Source: an uncultured Kiloniellales bacterium (GTDB lineage Bacteria; Pseudomonadota; Alphaproteobacteria; Kiloniellales; JAKSDN01). Taken from it: a stretch of DNA of 6,659 nt. Positions 4,606 through 6,659 of this stretch are shown one piece after another. The first letter of the stretch is position 1. Every line of letters starts with the position of its first letter. Location: the NCBI GenBank assembly GCA_937974415.1, contig CALJXB010000032.1, forward strand, positions 1 through 6,659. The letters are read 5' to 3'. Made by a program: the position numbers and the translations under genes. Under the pieces are notes generated by a model. That model saw only the letters and a list, made by a program, of their open reading frames with translations. It did not search any database and was not told the DNA's origin.

Positions 4606-6453
4606 ATGGCATGGACAGGAAAGATCCTGAGGGTCGACCTCGGCACGGGCACTTGCGCCTCTGAGCCTCTCAACATGGAGTGGGCCCAGAACTACTTGGG
4701 CCAGCGCGGGCTCGCCACGAAATACTACGTGGAGGAGTGCGACCCCAAGGTCGACCCGCTGTCACCCGACAACAAGATGATCATGACGACGGGGCCGCTG
4801 ACCGGCACCTGCGCGTCGACCGCCGGGCGATATTCGGTGGTGACCAAGGGTGCGCTGACCGGCGCGATCGCCTGCTCCAATTCCGGCGGCTTCTTCGGCA
4901 ACGAGATGAAGAACGCCGGCTGGGACATGATCATCTTCGAGGGCAAGTCGGCCAATCCGGTCTATCTGCTGGTCGAGAACGACAACGCCCGGCTGCTCGA
5001 CGCGAGCGAGTTCTGGGGCACCTCGGTGTGGGACACCGAGGAAGGCATCAAGAAGAAGCACAACGACCCCCACATCCGCGTCGCGTCGATCGGCTTGTCT
5101 GGCGAGAGGGGCGTCAAGTTCGCCTGTGTCGTCAACGACATGGACCGGGCGGCGGGCCGTTCGGGCGTCGGCACTGTCATGGGGTCCAAGAACCTCAAGG
5201 CGGTGGCGATCCGCGGCACCCAAGGCGTCCGGGTGAAGGACTTCGCGGCGTTTAGGGCGGCGACGGACGCCGGCAAGGCCGTGCTGGCCGAAAACGCGGT
5301 CACCGGCCAGGGGCTGCCGGCCTATGGCACCCAGGTGCTGATGAACGTCATCAACGAGGTCGGCGCCCTGCCGACCCGCAATCATCTCGACGTTCAGTTC
5401 GAAGGGGCCGGCGACATCTCGGCCGAGAAGATGGTCGAGAAGCGTCAGAGCGACGGCAAGGCCAATCTGATCACCAATGCCGCGTGCTTTGCTTGCACCA
5501 TCGGCTGCGGCCGGGTCTCGCAGATCGAGCGCACCCATTTCACGGTGAAGGACCGCCCGGAATATCAGGGCGCGAAGGGCGGCCTGGAATACGAGGCGGC
5601 CTGGGCGCTCGGCGCCGCCACTGGCGTGGGCGATCTCGACACCCTCACCTTCGCCAACTTCATCTGCAACGAGCAGGGCTTTGACCCGATCTCCTTCGGT
5701 GCCACGGTTGGTGCCGCCATGGAGCTCTACGAGACGGGGGTCATCACCAAGGAGCAGACCGGCGGCATCGAGCTGAAGTTCGGCAGCGCCGAGGCTCTGG
5801 CCGAGGTGACCGAGCTGACCGGGCGTGGCGAGGGATTCGGTGCGGAAATCGGCCTCGGCTCCAAGCTTCTATGCGAGAAGTACGGCCATCCGGAGCTCTC
5901 CATGTCGGTCAAGGGCCAGGAGTTCCCGGCTTACGATTCGCGGGGCATCCAGGGCATGGGCCTGACCTATGCCACCTCGAACCGCGGCGCCTGCCATCTG
6001 CGCAGCTATACCGTGGCCTCGGAGATCCTGGGCATTCCGGAGAAGACCGATCCCCTGGTGGCGGACGGCAAGGCAGGCCTGGTGAAGGCCTTCCAGGACG
6101 CGACCGCGGCCTTCGATTCCTCCGGTCTCTGCATCTTCACGTCGTTTGCCTGGACCTTGGAGGACGTGGCGCCGCAGATCGACGCGGCTTGCGACGGCGA
6201 GTGGTCCGCCGAGCGGCTGCTCGAGGTCGGCGAGCGGGTGTGGAACCTGGAGCGCCAGTTCAATCTGGCGGCCGGCTTCACCGGCAAGGACGACAACCTG
6301 CCGGCGCGGCTGTTGAAGGACGCGGCCAAGGCCGGGCCGGCCAAGGGTCTCACCAATCAGCTCGACAAGATGCTGCCGGAATACTACGAGGTGCGGGGCT
6401 GGACCCCGGACGGCGTTCCGACCAACGAGACCCTCTCGCGTCTCGGCGTTTGA
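4606..6453 (+). CDS. aorB: Tungsten/molybdenum-pterin aldehyde:ferredoxin oxidoreductase (AorB-like)
   Basis: The 615-residue protein matches the full AOR family length (Pyrococcus AOR has 605) and aligns end to end from memory. The N-terminal domain includes GKILRVDL (5-12), PLSPDNK (51-57) and AGRYSVVTKGALTG (73-86). The cluster cysteines are Cys294, Cys297, Cys301 (CFACTIGC) and Cys509, in the pterin motif DSSGLC (504-509). Glu330 in EYE and His464 in RGACH match the active-site Glu313 and His448 of the Pyrococcus enzyme. It oxidises aldehydes to carboxylic acids using a bis-pterin W (or Mo) centre and one [4Fe-4S] cluster; the substrate range cannot be read from sequence. Oddities: the first pterin motif is N-E-Q-G-F-D (355-360) instead of DxxGLD, and both ExxH motifs of the archaeal dimer-interface iron are lost (F349-A-N-F352 and E396-A-L-A399). 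The ATG at 4606 follows AGGGAGG with a 7-nt spacer. An in-frame extension upstream lacks any family sequence. Confidence 0.93.
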   Translation: MAWTGKILRVDLGTGTCASEPLNMEWAQNYLGQRGLATKYYVEECDPKVDPLSPDNKMIMTTGPLTGTCASTAGRYSVVTKGALTGAIACSNSGGFFGNEMKNAGWDMIIFEGKSANPVYLLVENDNARLLDASEFWGTSVWDTEEGIKKKHNDPHIRVASIGLSGERGVKFACVVNDMDRAAGRSGVGTVMGSKNLKAVAIRGTQGVRVKDFAAFRAATDAGKAVLAENAVTGQGLPAYGTQVLMNVINEVGALPTRNHLDVQFEGAGDISAEKMVEKRQSDGKANLITNAACFACTIGCGRVSQIERTHFTVKDRPEYQGAKGGLEYEAAWALGAATGVGDLDTLTFANFICNEQGFDPISFGATVGAAMELYETGVITKEQTGGIELKFGSAEALAEVTELTGRGEGFGAEIGLGSKLLCEKYGHPELSMSVKGQEFPAYDSRGIQGMGLTYATSNRGACHLRSYTVASEILGIPEKTDPLVADGKAGLVKAFQDATAAFDSSGLCIFTSFAWTLEDVAPQIDAACDGEWSAERLLEVGERVWNLERQFNLAAGFTGKDDNLPARLLKDAAKAGPAKGLTNQLDKMLPEYYEVRGWTPDGVPTNETLSRLGV

Positions 6454-6564
6454 CGCGACGGGTCCAATGGCACTGTAAGGCGGCGCCCCCACGAGCCTCA
6501 TGGCCCGCGCGGGCGTCGCCGCCGTTGTAGGGTGTTTTCCGTCAGGTTATCAGGGGAGTAAGGG
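6454..6564 (+). other. Spacer between aorB and the next gene
   Basis: The 111 bp after the aorB stop contain no credible gene. They hold a possible long-range stem (6479-6523), a GTGTTTTCC stretch after it and, at the right edge, the ribosome-binding site of the next gene (GGGGAG, 6553-6558). The spacer is much wider than the 13-bp gap between aorA and aorB, so the next gene may have its own promoter, although no promoter was recognised. Confidence 0.45.
6479..6523 (+). terminator. Weak candidate hairpin after aorB
   Basis: GGCGGCG (6479-6485) can pair with CGCCGCC (6517-6523), enclosing a self-complementary GCCCGC-GCGGGC. The sequence after it (GTTGTAGGGTGTTTTCC) has only a short, late T-run. 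It might end or attenuate the aorAB transcript, but in DNA this GC-rich such pairing arises easily by chance. Confidence 0.25.
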
Positions 6565-6659
6565 ATGATGGGCAATTGCGGCTTGCGCATGTTCGGGTCG
6601 GACTTCACGGACGCGGAGGTGTCTCGGGTCATGTCCATGGCACCGGCTGACGGCGGCGG
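6565..6659 (+). CDS. Start of an unrecognised gene (3' end outside window)
   Basis: An ATG-ATG pair at 6565-6570 opens a frame that stays open to the window end (31 complete codons, beginning MMGNCGLRMFGSDFTDAEV). Purine-rich GGGGAGTAAGGG immediately upstream supplies a ribosome-binding site; GGGGAG is 6 nt from the first ATG and 9 nt from the second, so either could be used. The visible residues match no family I recognise. They do not show the GxGxxG dinucleotide-binding motif expected at the start of the FAD subunit AorC, so this is probably not that gene. It is on the same strand as aorAB and could belong to the operon. Confidence 0.55.
   Translation, partial: MMGNCGLRMFGSDFTDAEVSRVMSMAPADGG

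Noticed and set aside
1..6659. CRISPR arrays, tRNA or rRNA genes, insertion sequences or att-type repeats
   Set aside because: None was seen: no regularly spaced repeats, no tRNA-like cloverleaf in the intergenic regions, and no transposase or terminal inverted repeats.

Overview
The window is GC-rich, densely coded DNA. The codon use and gene families (a proline-catabolism PutA tail, a creatinase-like M24 protein, an adducin-type class II aldolase, a GNAT/hemerythrin pair and a bacterial AorAB-type aldehyde oxidoreductase) suggest a metabolically flexible proteobacterium, most likely an alphaproteobacterium. That placement is inference from style; there is no rRNA or marker gene here.

Layout. 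(1) 1-435 (+) is the C-terminal end of a gene that begins outside the window, recognised as the PutA tail. (2) 449-1606 (-) is a creatinase/Xaa-Pro-peptidase-like M24 protein, convergent with putA, in which all five usual metal ligands are replaced. (3) 1812-2603 (+) is a class II aldolase/adducin protein, divergent from the M24 gene across about 205 bp. (4) 2683-3240 (-) is a hemerythrin/HHE protein, preceded on the same strand by a GNAT acetyltransferase at 3267-3809; the 26-bp gap suggests one transcript. (5) 3810-4112 is a 303-bp intergenic region with a perfect FNR/Anr/Dnr-type palindrome (TTGAT-N4-ATCAA), a second imperfect copy 45 bp away, an extended -10 candidate facing right and a structured leader. 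(6) 4113-4592 (+) is a 16-cysteine, four-cluster ferredoxin (AorA-like), and 4606-6453 (+) is the 615-residue tungsten/molybdenum-pterin aldehyde oxidoreductase (AorB-like). (7) 6565-end (+) is the probable start of a further, unrecognised gene.

How they may work together. AorA and AorB form a tight operon. By analogy with AorABC of Aromatoleum, aldehydes would be oxidised to acids at the pterin centre of AorB, with electrons leaving through AorA. The FNR-type sites between this operon and the divergent GNAT-hemerythrin operon suggest that low oxygen (or NO, if a Dnr/Nnr protein reads them) controls one or both. This fits an oxygen-sensitive enzyme and a di-iron O2/NO-binding protein. The M24/aldolase pair looks like a small, separate catabolic module with unknown substrates.

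The most notable points are the FNR-box pair, the AorB variant that lacks both ExxH motifs of the archaeal dimer-interface iron, the M24 protein stripped of metal ligands but keeping a creatinase-like His, and the nested stem-loop just upstream of aorA. Residue comparisons with the Pyrococcus AOR and Pseudomonas creatinase were made from memory, without an alignment tool.
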